The position numbers and the translations under genes were made by a program. From a virus: a stretch of DNA of 50,498 nucleotides. The DNA lies in IMG/VR virus record IMGVR_UViG_3300027896_000061, positions 1 through 50,498 of that record; one strand, 5' to 3'. Below, piece after piece: positions 29,113 through 37,944 of this stretch (position 1 is its first letter; every line of letters begins with the position of its first letter). Below the pieces are notes generated by a model. It did not search any database, had not been told where the DNA came from, and saw only the letters and a list, made by a program, of their open reading frames with translations.

Positions 29113-29784
29113 TCAAGTATTAGGCGTCATCGGTGGCGCGACTTTCTTCTTGCGATGCTCATTCTCTACGCGACTAGCCGTGCGGTGCGCTTCTTCATAC
29201 GACTTGCCCTTGCTCATCTCGTGGCGTTCGGTATGTTCATGGAGTGCGAACAGGGGACGCTCCTTGGGGGCCGTGGCATCGTCAATCCACACCTCTCCCT
29301 TAGGTATGAACTTGGGATACGCCTTGTCGTTACCCCCCTCGGTGAAGTTGGGCGTGATGTGGTCGCGCACGGCCTTACCGTCAACCAAGTACGCCTTGGC
29401 CTCGGGTGACGACAACTCAGCCATGGGACGCTTGTTAATCTTCCCTGCGTGAGTCATGCCCCCGATGCGCTGGCCTATTGCCGCCTTCTCTCGCTCATGC
29501 TTCTCCACCTTCACGGCTTGCCCATACGCCTTGCCGTAGGGGACGCCCTGTTCCTGCAAGCGATGTTGCACCATCAGGTTGTCGAGAAAGAATGGCACCT
29601 CTTGGCGATTGAAGCCATGATCTACCCAAAACTCGTTCTTGGGGATAAACGACATACCGGGGGCATAGTGCTGTGCAAAGTTGGTAAACTCTTTATTCAG
29701 GTTGCCCCTGACGTAGTTGCCATCTACCTCGAATACGTTGACGTCGCCTAGAGTATCAAGTTTTTTTATGTATGGTCTTTGCAT
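29113..29784 (-). CDS. Internally duplicated phage protein of unknown function
   Basis: A 223-aa product made of two copies of one module of about 85 residues. Each copy has V-D-G...F-I-P-K-x-E-x-W-(I/V)-D, then an E-x-x-x-F pattern, an H/R-rich helix, G-x-x-Y-x-x-A and V-E-x-x-x-R-x-K. The first copy (about 21-100) is the more complete. The second (about 134-213) keeps L-H-E-H-T-E-R-H-E. I have seen single-copy versions in other phage genomes without assigned function. The conserved E, H and D residues could bind metal. Confidence 0.6.
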   Translation of the reverse strand: MQRPYIKKLDTLGDVNVFEVDGNYVRGNLNKEFTNFAQHYAPGMSFIPKNEFWVDHGFNRQEVPFFLDNLMVQHRLQEQGVPYGKAYGQAVKVEKHEREKAAIGQRIGGMTHAGKINKRPMAELSSPEAKAYLVDGKAVRDHITPNFTEGGNDKAYPKFIPKGEVWIDDATAPKERPLFALHEHTERHEMSKGKSYEEAHRTASRVENEHRKKKVAPPMTPNT

Positions 29785-29959
29785 GGCTTCCCTTGGTCTG
29801 GTAAATTAACTCTGTAAAATGATTAATTACAGGACACATGGGGTCACGGTAAATCAATTTATCTAAGAAATATTGACACTCACACCCCGACCAGTGCATC
29901 GGAATCGAGACTGTTCTAGTGACCGTACCATCAGAATATTTCGTAATAATCTCGCTCAT
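29756..29959 (-). CDS. Small hypothetical protein
   Basis: A 67-aa product with a single central Cys pair (S-G-C-E-C-Q-Y-F) and polar ends, starting four bases after the HNH stop and overlapping the next gene by 29 bp. The SD is weak (GTGGA). No family is recognised. Confidence 0.5.
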   Translation of the reverse strand: MSEIITKYSDGTVTRTVSIPMHWSGCECQYFLDKLIYRDPMCPVINHFTELIYQTKGSHAKTIHKKT

Positions 29960-29962
29960 GGT

Positions 29963-30592
29963 TTACGTCCACAGCCGAAAGTCTGTCCCGTCATGGAAGT
30001 GGGCCGTCCAATAAGAGCGCCTACCGCCCGTTCTGTGATGGCACGGAGGGCATAGCGTAATTAGGTTGTCTTCGCAATTATTCTTCTTGTTGTAGTCAAT
30101 ATGATGAACATCGTGGCATCTACCGTTCTCATATTTTCCACAAAGACGACAGCGATTTCCATCTCTCGACCTGATTTTTGCTTTTAATTCCTTGGTAAAT
30201 TCCACGCCATATTCCTCAAAAGATTTTCCATTATGCCAATTAGGATTGTCTTTTCCTGACATCTTTCCAAACATGGCGTTTTTATTGCCCAACTTTGATA
30301 GCCTGATTTTCTCTCTAACTTCAGGTCGCTTGGCGGGATTTTTGTCTCCCGAAAGCCTCCCTTTCATGTTGTCAGATATTTTCTTTCTTGTTTCTTTGGA
30401 TACCGGGTGGCCCATCAATGTTTTTCTAATCTTATCTGCCCAAGGAATTGATCGACCCGTTTGACTAACCCTGATTTTCTCGATTGTTTCATCGGACATT
30501 TTATGGCCCGGCTTAAATTCTGTTTCTGGTGAAGCGTGTTTTCCCTTAAGCCCAACCTTGCTCCACGGGATATGACCTTTTTGATAGACCAT
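29963..30592 (-). CDS. HNH homing endonuclease with NUMOD3 repeats
   Basis: ATG 30592, overlapping the previous stop as TAATG, gives 209 aa. NUMOD3-type units (S-D-E-T-I-E-K-I-R-V-S, S-K-E-T-R-K-K-I-S-D) cover the DNA-binding first half. N-P-N-W-H-N-G-K-S follows. The nuclease is C-R-L-C-G, C-H-D-V-H-H-I-D-Y-N-K-K-N-N-C-E-D-N-L, L-C-P-P-C-H. It lies between a metallophosphoesterase and a small gene, and probably inserts by homing. Confidence 0.9.
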   Translation of the reverse strand: MVYQKGHIPWSKVGLKGKHASPETEFKPGHKMSDETIEKIRVSQTGRSIPWADKIRKTLMGHPVSKETRKKISDNMKGRLSGDKNPAKRPEVREKIRLSKLGNKNAMFGKMSGKDNPNWHNGKSFEEYGVEFTKELKAKIRSRDGNRCRLCGKYENGRCHDVHHIDYNKKNNCEDNLITLCPPCHHRTGGRRSYWTAHFHDGTDFRLWT

Positions 30593-31515
30593 TATTTTAA
30601 CCAGAAATCCCAATCGGTTCCAGAATGAAACAAATACGGATGGTTGTTTTTAATCATGCAAAATCCCTGCCCCCAAGATGGATGGGTAGAGGTAGATAAA
30701 CTTTGGTAGCCAACCTTATCCGGCTGAAATAGTCCACCAATATCTATTCCCATATAACGCCCACTTCTGTCCCACCGCAAAGCAAAGAAGTGTCCATGTG
30801 CATTTAATACATGACGATGGAACTTCTCTGCCAGCCTAACTGCCACGCTCCCGCTAATCTGAGAGTAGGATTTGGGATGGACGATAAGCCAATCCTCGCC
30901 CACGTTCACCCTGTCATAATCCGAATAAACCAACTTATCCGCCAATGGCCTACCGAATAGCTCGATGATATGGCGACTCTGGATACGGGCATCCGTCATG
31001 CGGGATACCCGCCCCTCGTGGTTTCCCCTGATTAGGATGGTTTCATCGAACCACGCCAGCACCTTGAGCATCGGGTCGGTATTGTCGCGCTCCATGTCGA
31101 GCGACGATTTCTCCTCGCCGTCGATGATGGCATGGAACTTGGCGTAATTCTGGTCTAGGAGGTCGCCAGCGATAATATGCTTCTTGATCTTGAACTTACG
31201 CGCCACGGCCAAAAGCCTATTTACCCACAAGGTAGAGTAGTATGGTGCGTGATAGTCACAAGATACCATGTAGTCGCCATCAGGCAGGGTGTCCTCTTTA
31301 TAGACCTTAACTTCGTTATCTGCATTTTCTAGGTATCCCGTAAGGCCGAGGCGACGGCGGGCGTTGGCTACTGTATCAAAATTAATCCACGGCTCCCACT
31401 CGTCTGCAAGGACATCGACAATCTCGGTGTTCGATTTTCCATCAAGGATAAGCTCTTGTAACCGCTCCTTGCGCCCAGGTTTCCGCCAATCAATGCGCGG
31501 ATGGTCATTTGTCAT
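30592..31515 (-). CDS. Calcineurin-like metallophosphoesterase
   Basis: ATG 31515 overlaps the previous stop as ATGA, giving 307 aa. An N-terminal helix-turn-helix-like region (N-T-E-I-V-D-V-L) precedes the catalytic motifs: C-D-Y-H-A-P (86-91), A-G-D-L-L-D (116-121), R-G-N-H-E (163-167), V-H-P (212-214) and A-H-G-H (239-242). This is the full metal-binding set of the superfamily. Phage members may act as nucleases in DNA metabolism or on nucleotides. The added HTH suggests DNA as substrate, as inference. Confidence 0.85.
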   Translation of the reverse strand: MTNDHPRIDWRKPGRKERLQELILDGKSNTEIVDVLADEWEPWINFDTVANARRRLGLTGYLENADNEVKVYKEDTLPDGDYMVSCDYHAPYYSTLWVNRLLAVARKFKIKKHIIAGDLLDQNYAKFHAIIDGEEKSSLDMERDNTDPMLKVLAWFDETILIRGNHEGRVSRMTDARIQSRHIIELFGRPLADKLVYSDYDRVNVGEDWLIVHPKSYSQISGSVAVRLAEKFHRHVLNAHGHFFALRWDRSGRYMGIDIGGLFQPDKVGYQSLSTSTHPSWGQGFCMIKNNHPYLFHSGTDWDFWLK

Positions 31516-31790
31516 CGCTGACTCTGCGTAGAATCCTGTGGGCATTGATTCAACTCACGAAATTTTTTCAAGGCGGCACTATTTCCCTTCCCCCCATGTC
31601 CCCTACGGGCAGGATTGTGTCCGTGGCGAAATTCATACAAAACACAGCCTTGATATGCTGTTTCGTCGCCAGCTTCTGCCGCTAGGCTAATATCGCCGGG
31701 ATTGGCGGTACACGATTCAACCTCTTTAGCCGAACCGCAACAATCCAAACAGAAAGACCGAATAGCGCGAAGTGGGGTTAGTTTTTTCAT
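31512..31790 (-). CDS. Zinc-finger-like small phage protein
   Basis: ATG 31790, with GGAGA about nine bases upstream, gives 92 aa. It opens with A-I-R-S-F-C-L-D-C-C-G-S-A-K-E-V-E-S-C and continues C-V-L-Y-E-F-R-H-G-H-N-P, the signature of a widespread small phage protein (C-x2-C-C-G...C-x-L-Y-x-F-R-x-G-x-N-P) of unknown role. The C-terminus is Gly/Lys-rich. It is translationally coupled to the phosphoesterase. Confidence 0.65.
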   Translation of the reverse strand: MKKLTPLRAIRSFCLDCCGSAKEVESCTANPGDISLAAEAGDETAYQGCVLYEFRHGHNPARRGHGGKGNSAALKKFRELNQCPQDSTQSQR

Positions 31791-31791
31791 C

Positions 31792-31992
31792 TTATTCATC
31801 TCCATGTAGGGCAACCCATACGTCTAGGGCTTTTCTTAGGCCGGGGGATGGATTCTTGTGGCGATTAAGTTGTGTGAGCAACCAATGTTCGCCGCGTGTT
31901 ACTTTGATAATTATTTCAGGGTCGTATGAAATATGATGCTTCTGCCATACTTGCCGCTTCTTTACTTTGCTACCCGTGTCGTCTTCACCCAT
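31792..31992 (-). CDS. Small HNH-like protein lacking its zinc cysteines
   Basis: A 66-aa product from ATG 31992. H-H-I-S-Y-D-P-E-I-I-I-K-V-T-R-G-E-H-W-L-L resembles the second half of endonuclease VII-type HNH proteins (H-H-x-S-Y-x-P-E...C-R-x-C-H), but T and E replace the cysteines. It is therefore probably not a nuclease. It may have kept a DNA-binding or structural role. Its mRNA is nearly leaderless from the promoter at 32002-32030. Confidence 0.6.
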   Translation of the reverse strand: MGEDDTGSKVKKRQVWQKHHISYDPEIIIKVTRGEHWLLTQLNRHKNPSPGLRKALDVWVALHGDE

Positions 31993-32001
31993 TTGGTAAT
32001 A

Positions 32002-32030
32002 AGTATATCACGGGTGATGTGGTTTGTCTA
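32002..32030 (-). promoter_or_regulatory. Promoter of the replication/packaging block
   Basis: On the minus strand TAGACA (32030-32025), a 17-bp spacer and TATACT (32007-32002), each one base from consensus. Transcription should start near 31995, only about three bases before ATG 31992, and there is no SD. It serves the genes from 31992 leftward. Confidence 0.75.
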
Positions 32031-32033
32031 TAA

Positions 32034-32510
32034 TTATTTTACAAATAGTCTAATCAATCCGAGTATAAGGCTGACAACGGCTACCGCCGCTGTAAACAAC
32101 AGGGAGTTTTGAGACGCCTTCCCCTTGTTTTCAAACCGAGTCCCCTGTAAATCGTGTATGGCATTATCCAGCCCCTCATGCTTGACTTCCCACTCGGACC
32201 TAGAAATACATTCTCCCAACCTCTTTTCTAGGCTATGGACATCTGCACACACAGATGCTATCCGCAAGTCCATCTCTGCCCGAGTAATAAACCTGCTTGC
32301 TTGATCTTTCAATGACTCCCTAAATTCGTTCATGCCGTCTAGCCGTTGTGACATGGTTCTTTCGGCTCTGTCAATGGCCCGCTGAGAATCCTCAAAGCGC
32401 AAGTCGATGTAATCGCGCAGGGATACCCCGTCTCGAGAGTGCATGACGGGCTTAGGGATACCGTTGTCCTCTAGCGGATGTTGCAATCCTTTCCTGTGTT
32501 CTTCGTCCAC
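32034..32510 (-). CDS. Coiled-coil protein with C-terminal membrane anchor
   Basis: A 158-aa product. The middle is a long charged coiled coil containing M-N-E-F-R-E-S-L-K-D-Q-A-S-R-F-I-T-R, a motif shared by many small phage membrane proteins near lysis genes. The last 25 residues (L-L-F-T-A-A-V-A-V-V-S-L-I-L-G-L-I) are one membrane helix. It may be a lysis helper or holin-associated protein. It is the last gene of the leftward late block. Confidence 0.6.
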   Translation of the reverse strand: MDEEHRKGLQHPLEDNGIPKPVMHSRDGVSLRDYIDLRFEDSQRAIDRAERTMSQRLDGMNEFRESLKDQASRFITRAEMDLRIASVCADVHSLEKRLGECISRSEWEVKHEGLDNAIHDLQGTRFENKGKASQNSLLFTAAVAVVSLILGLIRLFVK

Positions 32511-32532
32511 TTTATTTTCCTTTCATTACAAA

Positions 32533-33159
32533 CTATTTATTGACCAACTCGAATATGGCTACGGCGGAGAAGGCAAGGGCCGTCCACTTGCTTGCCGTTC
32601 CCCAAAACTGGGCGTTTGCCAACTCCCCCGTCAACCCATCACTCAGGGCCTTCTGGTCTGCAATCATTTTCTTCAGGCCCGAAACCTCGGCATCAAGGGC
32701 GACATTAACCTTGATTGCGGCATCGTACTTTGCCGACCAATCAGCTATGATTTTATCTTTTGCCCCAATCTGGACATAACAGAGCGACAGGTTGGATTCG
32801 AGAATCTTGATCTGTTGCGATAAGTTAACAATAATGGTATCTTTCTGCGATGGATCAATGGCGGCTAGTTGCGCCTTGAGTTTCTTGATCTCGGCGTTTC
32901 CACCCACAACCTGTGCCCCTGCCGTGTCAGACCTACCCTGCCAGTAGAGTATATCCTTGTCCTTCTCGGCCACGGCCTGATCGAACACCTTCTTGGCATC
33001 CAGGGCATCGGCGTTGAGCTTGTCTATCTCCAACTTGTCGATGTTCACCTGCGCCTGAAGTTCCTTGACCTTATCGCTGTTCACGCAAGCCCTTTGACCG
33101 ATGAAGATTGCGACCAAAACGATCGCGGCGACGATGATTAACAGCGTAGCAAGTTTCAT
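32533..33159 (-). CDS. Membrane-anchored coiled-coil protein (spanin-like)
   Basis: A 208-aa product with an N-terminal membrane helix (L-L-I-I-V-A-A-I-V-L-V-A-I-F-I-G, 5-22). A long coiled coil of about 140 residues follows (K-V-K-E-L-Q-A-Q-V...), then a second hydrophobic segment near the end (W-T-A-L-A-F-S-A-V-A-I-F). The layout resembles an inner-membrane spanin component but with an extra C-terminal helix. No outer-membrane lipoprotein partner (lipobox) was found next to it. Confidence 0.5.
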   Translation of the reverse strand: MKLATLLIIVAAIVLVAIFIGQRACVNSDKVKELQAQVNIDKLEIDKLNADALDAKKVFDQAVAEKDKDILYWQGRSDTAGAQVVGGNAEIKKLKAQLAAIDPSQKDTIIVNLSQQIKILESNLSLCYVQIGAKDKIIADWSAKYDAAIKVNVALDAEVSGLKKMIADQKALSDGLTGELANAQFWGTASKWTALAFSAVAIFELVNK

Positions 33160-33389
33160 TCCGCCTCCTTACAGGTACCGTTGTTCCCCTCGTCCTTGGT
33201 CTGAATCCCATACTTCATTTCCCGCGTATCATTGATTAATTTGCTCGTAACGATGGTTGCTAAAACACCCGCCTCGAAACCATACAGTAGGTCTAGTGGG
33301 AACGTCGCAAGAAAAGCCTTGATAAATGCCTCAATTATCCCAATGACAAAAAGGGACAAAACTAATTCATATAGTTGTTTTGCGGTCAT
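33156..33389 (-). CDS. Small membrane protein, possible holin
   Basis: ATG 33389 overlaps the stop of the large virion gene as ATGA, giving 77 aa. Two hydrophobic segments (L-V-L-S-L-F-V-I-G-I-I-E-A-F-I and G-F-E-A-G-V-L-A-T-I-V) flank a short loop, and the tail is charged. Size and topology fit a class II holin, and a spanin-like gene follows. The lysozyme gene is 8 kb away in the same block. Confidence 0.5.
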   Translation of the reverse strand: MTAKQLYELVLSLFVIGIIEAFIKAFLATFPLDLLYGFEAGVLATIVTSKLINDTREMKYGIQTKDEGNNGTCKEAE

Positions 33390-36300
33390 TGTTTCTGCTC
33401 CATTTGAGCGTTCATTATTTTGGCTATCTTTATGGATTGCCACGCCATCGTGGTTAAGATTTGCCGCTTTTGGTCGCTGGATAGTTCCTTGCTTGTGGCG
33501 ACGGCTTCCATTGACTTCCTGTTATCAGCGATATCTCGTTGCGCCGATTCAAAGGATGACGCCAACTTGAACTCGGGGTGGTCTTTGATAATCTCTTGTA
33601 TCTTTTGGACGTTACCAACCTTGCCGTAAGAGTTGAGTGCCGTTTCCCACGCCTTCGCCTTATTCAGATTATCGTAAAATTCCTGCAACGATTCGGTCTG
33701 CATGGAATAGATGGGGCGCGTCACGAATCCGCGCAGGAGCGGGTAGTCGGCTAACTCCGTGGGGCGCTTGCCAACATCCGGCCCCTTTTTTCCGAGAAGG
33801 GCATTTACTCCCTTAATCGCCAAGTCTCCGGCTTGCAGGGCATATCTCCCCGAGCCGCCCGTCAACTCTTGAACCATGTTTTCTATCTTGGCGGGACTCG
33901 CCGGAAGGATGCCGCTTACCATATAGGGGCGGGGCAGTTTGGATATTGCCTTGCCCATCAACTTGGCCGTTTCCGTAGTATATGGAGTATATTGTTCTTC
34001 TTCCGGCAACGACTCTTTACCGGCAGGAACGATGGGGCGCTTCTTAAAGAAGTTCCACCCTTGCGGAGAGGCGTTTTCCACGAGAGCCTTGAGAGCCGTC
34101 GGGACAAGTCCGCTCACGGGGTCGCCCGACCACGGGGACGCCGCCTCATAAAGTTGTGCCGCCACGTTCTCAAGTTGCTTCGGGTTCTTGGTTCGAGCAT
34201 ATTCCAATAAACCCTCGGGCATTGACCCGAATATCTGCCCCAAAAGAAACGGCTTGGGAATCCTGATAAACGTCCCATCGCCATTGGGAACATGCCAAAA
34301 TAGGTATCTATCATAAGCGGGAAGCTCTTGATAGTTGGGGTCATCTTTATTGACAAGGTAAAGAGCCAGCGAGGGGGCGGTGATGGATGCGATGGCCTTA
34401 AGGGTAAACCCTAGTTTATCATCGCGAAAGGCCCGAAGCATCCGGTCTGTTCCCTGAACCCCGGCATTAAAGAACGCCACGGCCTGATTGACGCTTCTCA
34501 TCCCCCGGCTTGCTGGCCGCAACCTGAAGTCAACCGTGGCTTCTGCCGCGTGGAATCCAGCCTCAAGCGGGCTGAGTCCCTTATTCCGGGCCGCCTTGAA
34601 CGCCGCAACTCGCGTAGCCTTCTCCAAGAGTTCGCTCAAGTCTTGCGCGTCCGTAATCGGATTCAAATATCTGATCTTGCTTGGGTCTTTCGTTATGTTT
34701 CGATAGACCCTGGCAAGTTCATCTCGGCTGTATTGCACGACCCCCGAATAGGCCGACCCGCTACGGATATAATCATCATAAATGTTCTTGTCCCCGAGGA
34801 TGTCGCTAATAGCACCCGGTAGGTCAATAAACGGCCTGAATCCAAACTTATCAAAGACATACGCATCAAATTGGTCGCGGATAGGGTTTCTGATGCTAAA
34901 CTCGGGGGTCATTGTCGCCCCTAGCCTCAACCAATGCGTCGGGACGGATATGATCTTCGGCAGGAAGCCTTGGGCCTGAACCGAGTTCAAGGATTGCATC
35001 GCGTCATAAACATTCTGCGTGACGTGGGCATACTTAGCCTCGCCATTTTCATAATACTTAATCGTTAGTGGGCCGGGGCCACTTGCCTTATTTATTTCGT
35101 CTGGCAACTTATCGGATAGCCCAACGATTGACCGAGCAATCTTATTCCTGTCGGTCGAATCCATTATCTGAAAAGTGTGTTTATAAATGCTCCCAAGTGA
35201 GTCCTCGATTTCCTTGCCGCTCCCCAATATCTGCTTTATCGGAAGATTGGTTTTTCTCGTTGGGAGGTCGGCCACCGTCTTATTCATCGGGTCGGGAGTG
35301 GGTCGTCCCGCATCCTGTTCGACCTCGCTTAATACGCGGTCAAACGGAACATAGTGGGGATTCTGTGTTATCCACTTATTTACCGTATCCTGAGAATATA
35401 GGCCAGCATCGGCCCCCATCTGCAATACGCGGTGCTGGAAGTCATAGACCCGAGGAGCAGTAGCATCAAAAACAGAAAACTTATCGCCATATTTCTGCTG
35501 AAGTTCCGCAAGGTTACCCTTCGCCACTTCAGCCTGTTCGTCTGAGACTATCGGTTCTCCGTCAACCATGCGCCTGAATTTGGGGGTTTCCCCGAACTGG
35601 AGCATCGGTTGATTAGGGTCTAGGTTCTCGACGGGTATTTCGTATAAGTCCTCTAGCGTCCGCTTTGCCTCAACGTATTTATTCCAATCCTTACGCTGTA
35701 CATCGGGGTCTTTTTCGATGTCGCTTATCTGATTCTCAAAGTCCTTGATTGCCGGGGTTAGACCTTCGCCCGTTACGTTAAAATTACCGTTGGCATCTGT
35801 CGTATATGTTCCGTTGTCGATTACGGCATCGACCTTGCCCTTATTCCCCAAATAACTCCGCATAAGGAATTGGGGGTCTTCCCCTGGCTTGGGAACAAAG
35901 CCAAGCGCCACAGCTTTCCTCTTTAGGTTTTCAAGAGAGGCATATTGATTGACGTATTTCTGATAAACTGCCTCTCTCTTTTCGGGAGAGACAATCTTAT
36001 CCATGACCTTGTTTAGAATCTTACTCTCGGGGGAAACAATGCCCATTTCGGGAGTCTGGTAAAGGCCCATCTTGGATAGGGCTTCTCCCGCCAGGTCACC
36101 GAATCTATCCTTGCCGCTTGGCCCCAACGCCCCGAGTGCTCCCCATGTCAATGCCCCCTTCATTTTCTCTTGAGCATCGCCAGGGGTTACTGCGCCACCA
36201 GCAATCCCCGACAGCATAACTTGTTGGAATTTCGGCAGAGTAGAAAGGGAACCTAACGCGCCCTTCATCAATGCGCCCTGGGCCGCACCCATCAAGCCGC

Positions 36301-36910
36301 CTTGAACGCCCCCCTGGGCCGCGCCCATCGCTCCACCATATATCGGCATACCGTATGGCCCGAGTGCCCCCATCGCCATAACATCGGGAGCCGCCGCGCC
36401 CGCCGATGTAAGCAAGTCGCCAACCAAGCCCTTCATGCCGCCCTCTTTTAACTTGTCGGCATAATATTGTTGGTTTTGAGATATGGTAGTGAAGATGCTC
36501 TTTCGTAAGGTATCTGGTTCCTTGCCCTGAATCTTGGCTAGGATGTTGGCCGCAAAATCAGCACCCTTGCCTAACGCTCCAAATATCTGAGACGTTCCCC
36601 CCATCGCTCCACCGAGCAGGGATTTTCCTTCTTGGACGGCCACCTGTGGTATGTTTTCTTCAATCGGCGTATCGGGACGTAATGCCGATGGCACAATCCC
36701 CGCGCCAATTCCCGTGGGATACCCAAACTCCTTGCGCCTAGCCGCCATCTCCTCATTAGATAGTGGCGTTCCTTCGACCTGCTTCATCCTAGCAGTAGTC
36801 GCTAGATCAGGCGTTTCAGGGGTAAGGGTATCAGGCTCATCGGGAGCTAGTTTCCACCCGCCCGATTCTTGCTGTCCCTGAGTATCGTCAGAAACAAGTT
36901 TCCAGGGCAT
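33386..36910 (-). CDS. Giant internal virion/ejection protein with an LPD38-like domain
   Basis: A 1174-aa product. The first 100 residues are polar and Pro-rich. Residues 100-280 are Gly/Ala-rich (G-A-M-G-G-T-S-Q-I-F-G, P-I-Y-G-G-A-M-G-A-A-Q). A region around 640-850 (R-N-P-I-R-D-Q-F-D-A, F-N-A-G-V-Q-G-T-D-R, Y-D-R-Y-L-F-W-H-V) resembles the LPD38-type domain of large polyvalent proteins and podovirus internal virion proteins. Such proteins travel in the head and enter the host cell with the DNA. No lytic transglycosylase motif was seen. It lies among other internal-virion-type genes. Confidence 0.75.
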   Translation of the reverse strand: MPWKLVSDDTQGQQESGGWKLAPDEPDTLTPETPDLATTARMKQVEGTPLSNEEMAARRKEFGYPTGIGAGIVPSALRPDTPIEENIPQVAVQEGKSLLGGAMGGTSQIFGALGKGADFAANILAKIQGKEPDTLRKSIFTTISQNQQYYADKLKEGGMKGLVGDLLTSAGAAAPDVMAMGALGPYGMPIYGGAMGAAQGGVQGGLMGAAQGALMKGALGSLSTLPKFQQVMLSGIAGGAVTPGDAQEKMKGALTWGALGALGPSGKDRFGDLAGEALSKMGLYQTPEMGIVSPESKILNKVMDKIVSPEKREAVYQKYVNQYASLENLKRKAVALGFVPKPGEDPQFLMRSYLGNKGKVDAVIDNGTYTTDANGNFNVTGEGLTPAIKDFENQISDIEKDPDVQRKDWNKYVEAKRTLEDLYEIPVENLDPNQPMLQFGETPKFRRMVDGEPIVSDEQAEVAKGNLAELQQKYGDKFSVFDATAPRVYDFQHRVLQMGADAGLYSQDTVNKWITQNPHYVPFDRVLSEVEQDAGRPTPDPMNKTVADLPTRKTNLPIKQILGSGKEIEDSLGSIYKHTFQIMDSTDRNKIARSIVGLSDKLPDEINKASGPGPLTIKYYENGEAKYAHVTQNVYDAMQSLNSVQAQGFLPKIISVPTHWLRLGATMTPEFSIRNPIRDQFDAYVFDKFGFRPFIDLPGAISDILGDKNIYDDYIRSGSAYSGVVQYSRDELARVYRNITKDPSKIRYLNPITDAQDLSELLEKATRVAAFKAARNKGLSPLEAGFHAAEATVDFRLRPASRGMRSVNQAVAFFNAGVQGTDRMLRAFRDDKLGFTLKAIASITAPSLALYLVNKDDPNYQELPAYDRYLFWHVPNGDGTFIRIPKPFLLGQIFGSMPEGLLEYARTKNPKQLENVAAQLYEAASPWSGDPVSGLVPTALKALVENASPQGWNFFKKRPIVPAGKESLPEEEQYTPYTTETAKLMGKAISKLPRPYMVSGILPASPAKIENMVQELTGGSGRYALQAGDLAIKGVNALLGKKGPDVGKRPTELADYPLLRGFVTRPIYSMQTESLQEFYDNLNKAKAWETALNSYGKVGNVQKIQEIIKDHPEFKLASSFESAQRDIADNRKSMEAVATSKELSSDQKRQILTTMAWQSIKIAKIMNAQMEQKQ

Positions 36911-36918
36911 CTCTTATC

Positions 36919-37926
36919 CTATTGTTTTACCCAATGATATCCCTTGGGCGCAGTTCCAGGTGGACCTTGAGCATCCTGGCCGCCCGTTGCACCAGGAACA
37001 TTCTTTCCCAAAATGGAATCAAATAGATTGCCTATGAAATCAGCACCCATATCCGGTTGTTTCTGTTCACCCGCCATCGACGTTAAATCTTTCCTCATGT
37101 CGTCAGTCAGAGGAATCCGCGCCGAGTGACTTGCATAGTGTCCACCTAGACGCTGTTCTACGTCGCTCAAATCAGATAGTTCCCTCTGTAATCTGATTGC
37201 CCTGTCTTGGATGCCGGGACTCTTTACCTCTGCAACTTGAGGGCTGGCGGACTTGTCGATGATGGACTGAACGGATTGAAGTTCTCGTTGTTTGGCCTTC
37301 TTCCTTTCCGACAACCGATTACTTGTCCAAGCCAACAGTTGAGCGTCAGACTGAAGTTGTTTATCTGTATTCTTTTGCTCTCGGGTCGGCAATTTATCTA
37401 GATAAGAACCATACCCCTGAAGCATATACTTCTTGGCATCTCTACCCGTAGCGCGGAGTTGTTCTGGTGCCATGCCCCAATGAGCCGCGACGTTCTTCTC
37501 TAAGTCGCTCCCCTCGGGGATGTCCTCGCGTTCTGGTTCACCGGGGTCTTGCCCCGTTATCTGGAACTTATCGTTTTGCTCATCCGTCCACTTGTGATTA
37601 GCGACCATGTTATCGCCAAATCTCTTGCGCTGAGCCAGTAGCCCCCGGTCTTGATTCGCCGCGTTCTGCCTATACTGCGCCATGGATTGACGTTCGGCAT
37701 CCTCGGAGGCGTAATTCTTTTCCTCTAGCCCCGTGCGTTTCTGCTCCTCGCCTAACCGCTGTTGCTCCATTTGGTTCTGGAACACCTGCTGTTCTTGTCG
37801 CCGCTTTTCCTGTTGCGCCGCCATCATCAACTGCATGATATTCTGCCATTGTTCCTGCTGTTGATTCTGCTGGTTCTGCGCCCATTCCGCAGGGCCATTC
37901 AAACCTGCTCCATAATTAAAGGCCAT
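36919..37926 (-). CDS. Gln-rich coiled-coil internal virion protein
   Basis: A 335-aa product. The N-terminal 100 residues are extremely rich in Gln, Met and charged residues (Q-N-Q-Q-N-Q-Q-Q-E-Q-W). A helical domain follows, with two charged coiled coils (R-L-S-E-R-K-K-A-K-Q-R-E, R-A-I-R-L-Q-R-E-L-S-D-L). The end (G-Y-H-W-V-K-Q) is short and aromatic. Position next to the 1174-aa gene suggests a component of the ejected core. Confidence 0.6.
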   Translation of the reverse strand: MAFNYGAGLNGPAEWAQNQQNQQQEQWQNIMQLMMAAQQEKRRQEQQVFQNQMEQQRLGEEQKRTGLEEKNYASEDAERQSMAQYRQNAANQDRGLLAQRKRFGDNMVANHKWTDEQNDKFQITGQDPGEPEREDIPEGSDLEKNVAAHWGMAPEQLRATGRDAKKYMLQGYGSYLDKLPTREQKNTDKQLQSDAQLLAWTSNRLSERKKAKQRELQSVQSIIDKSASPQVAEVKSPGIQDRAIRLQRELSDLSDVEQRLGGHYASHSARIPLTDDMRKDLTSMAGEQKQPDMGADFIGNLFDSILGKNVPGATGGQDAQGPPGTAPKGYHWVKQ

Positions 37927-37944
37927 GTGGCCCTCCTATAATTA

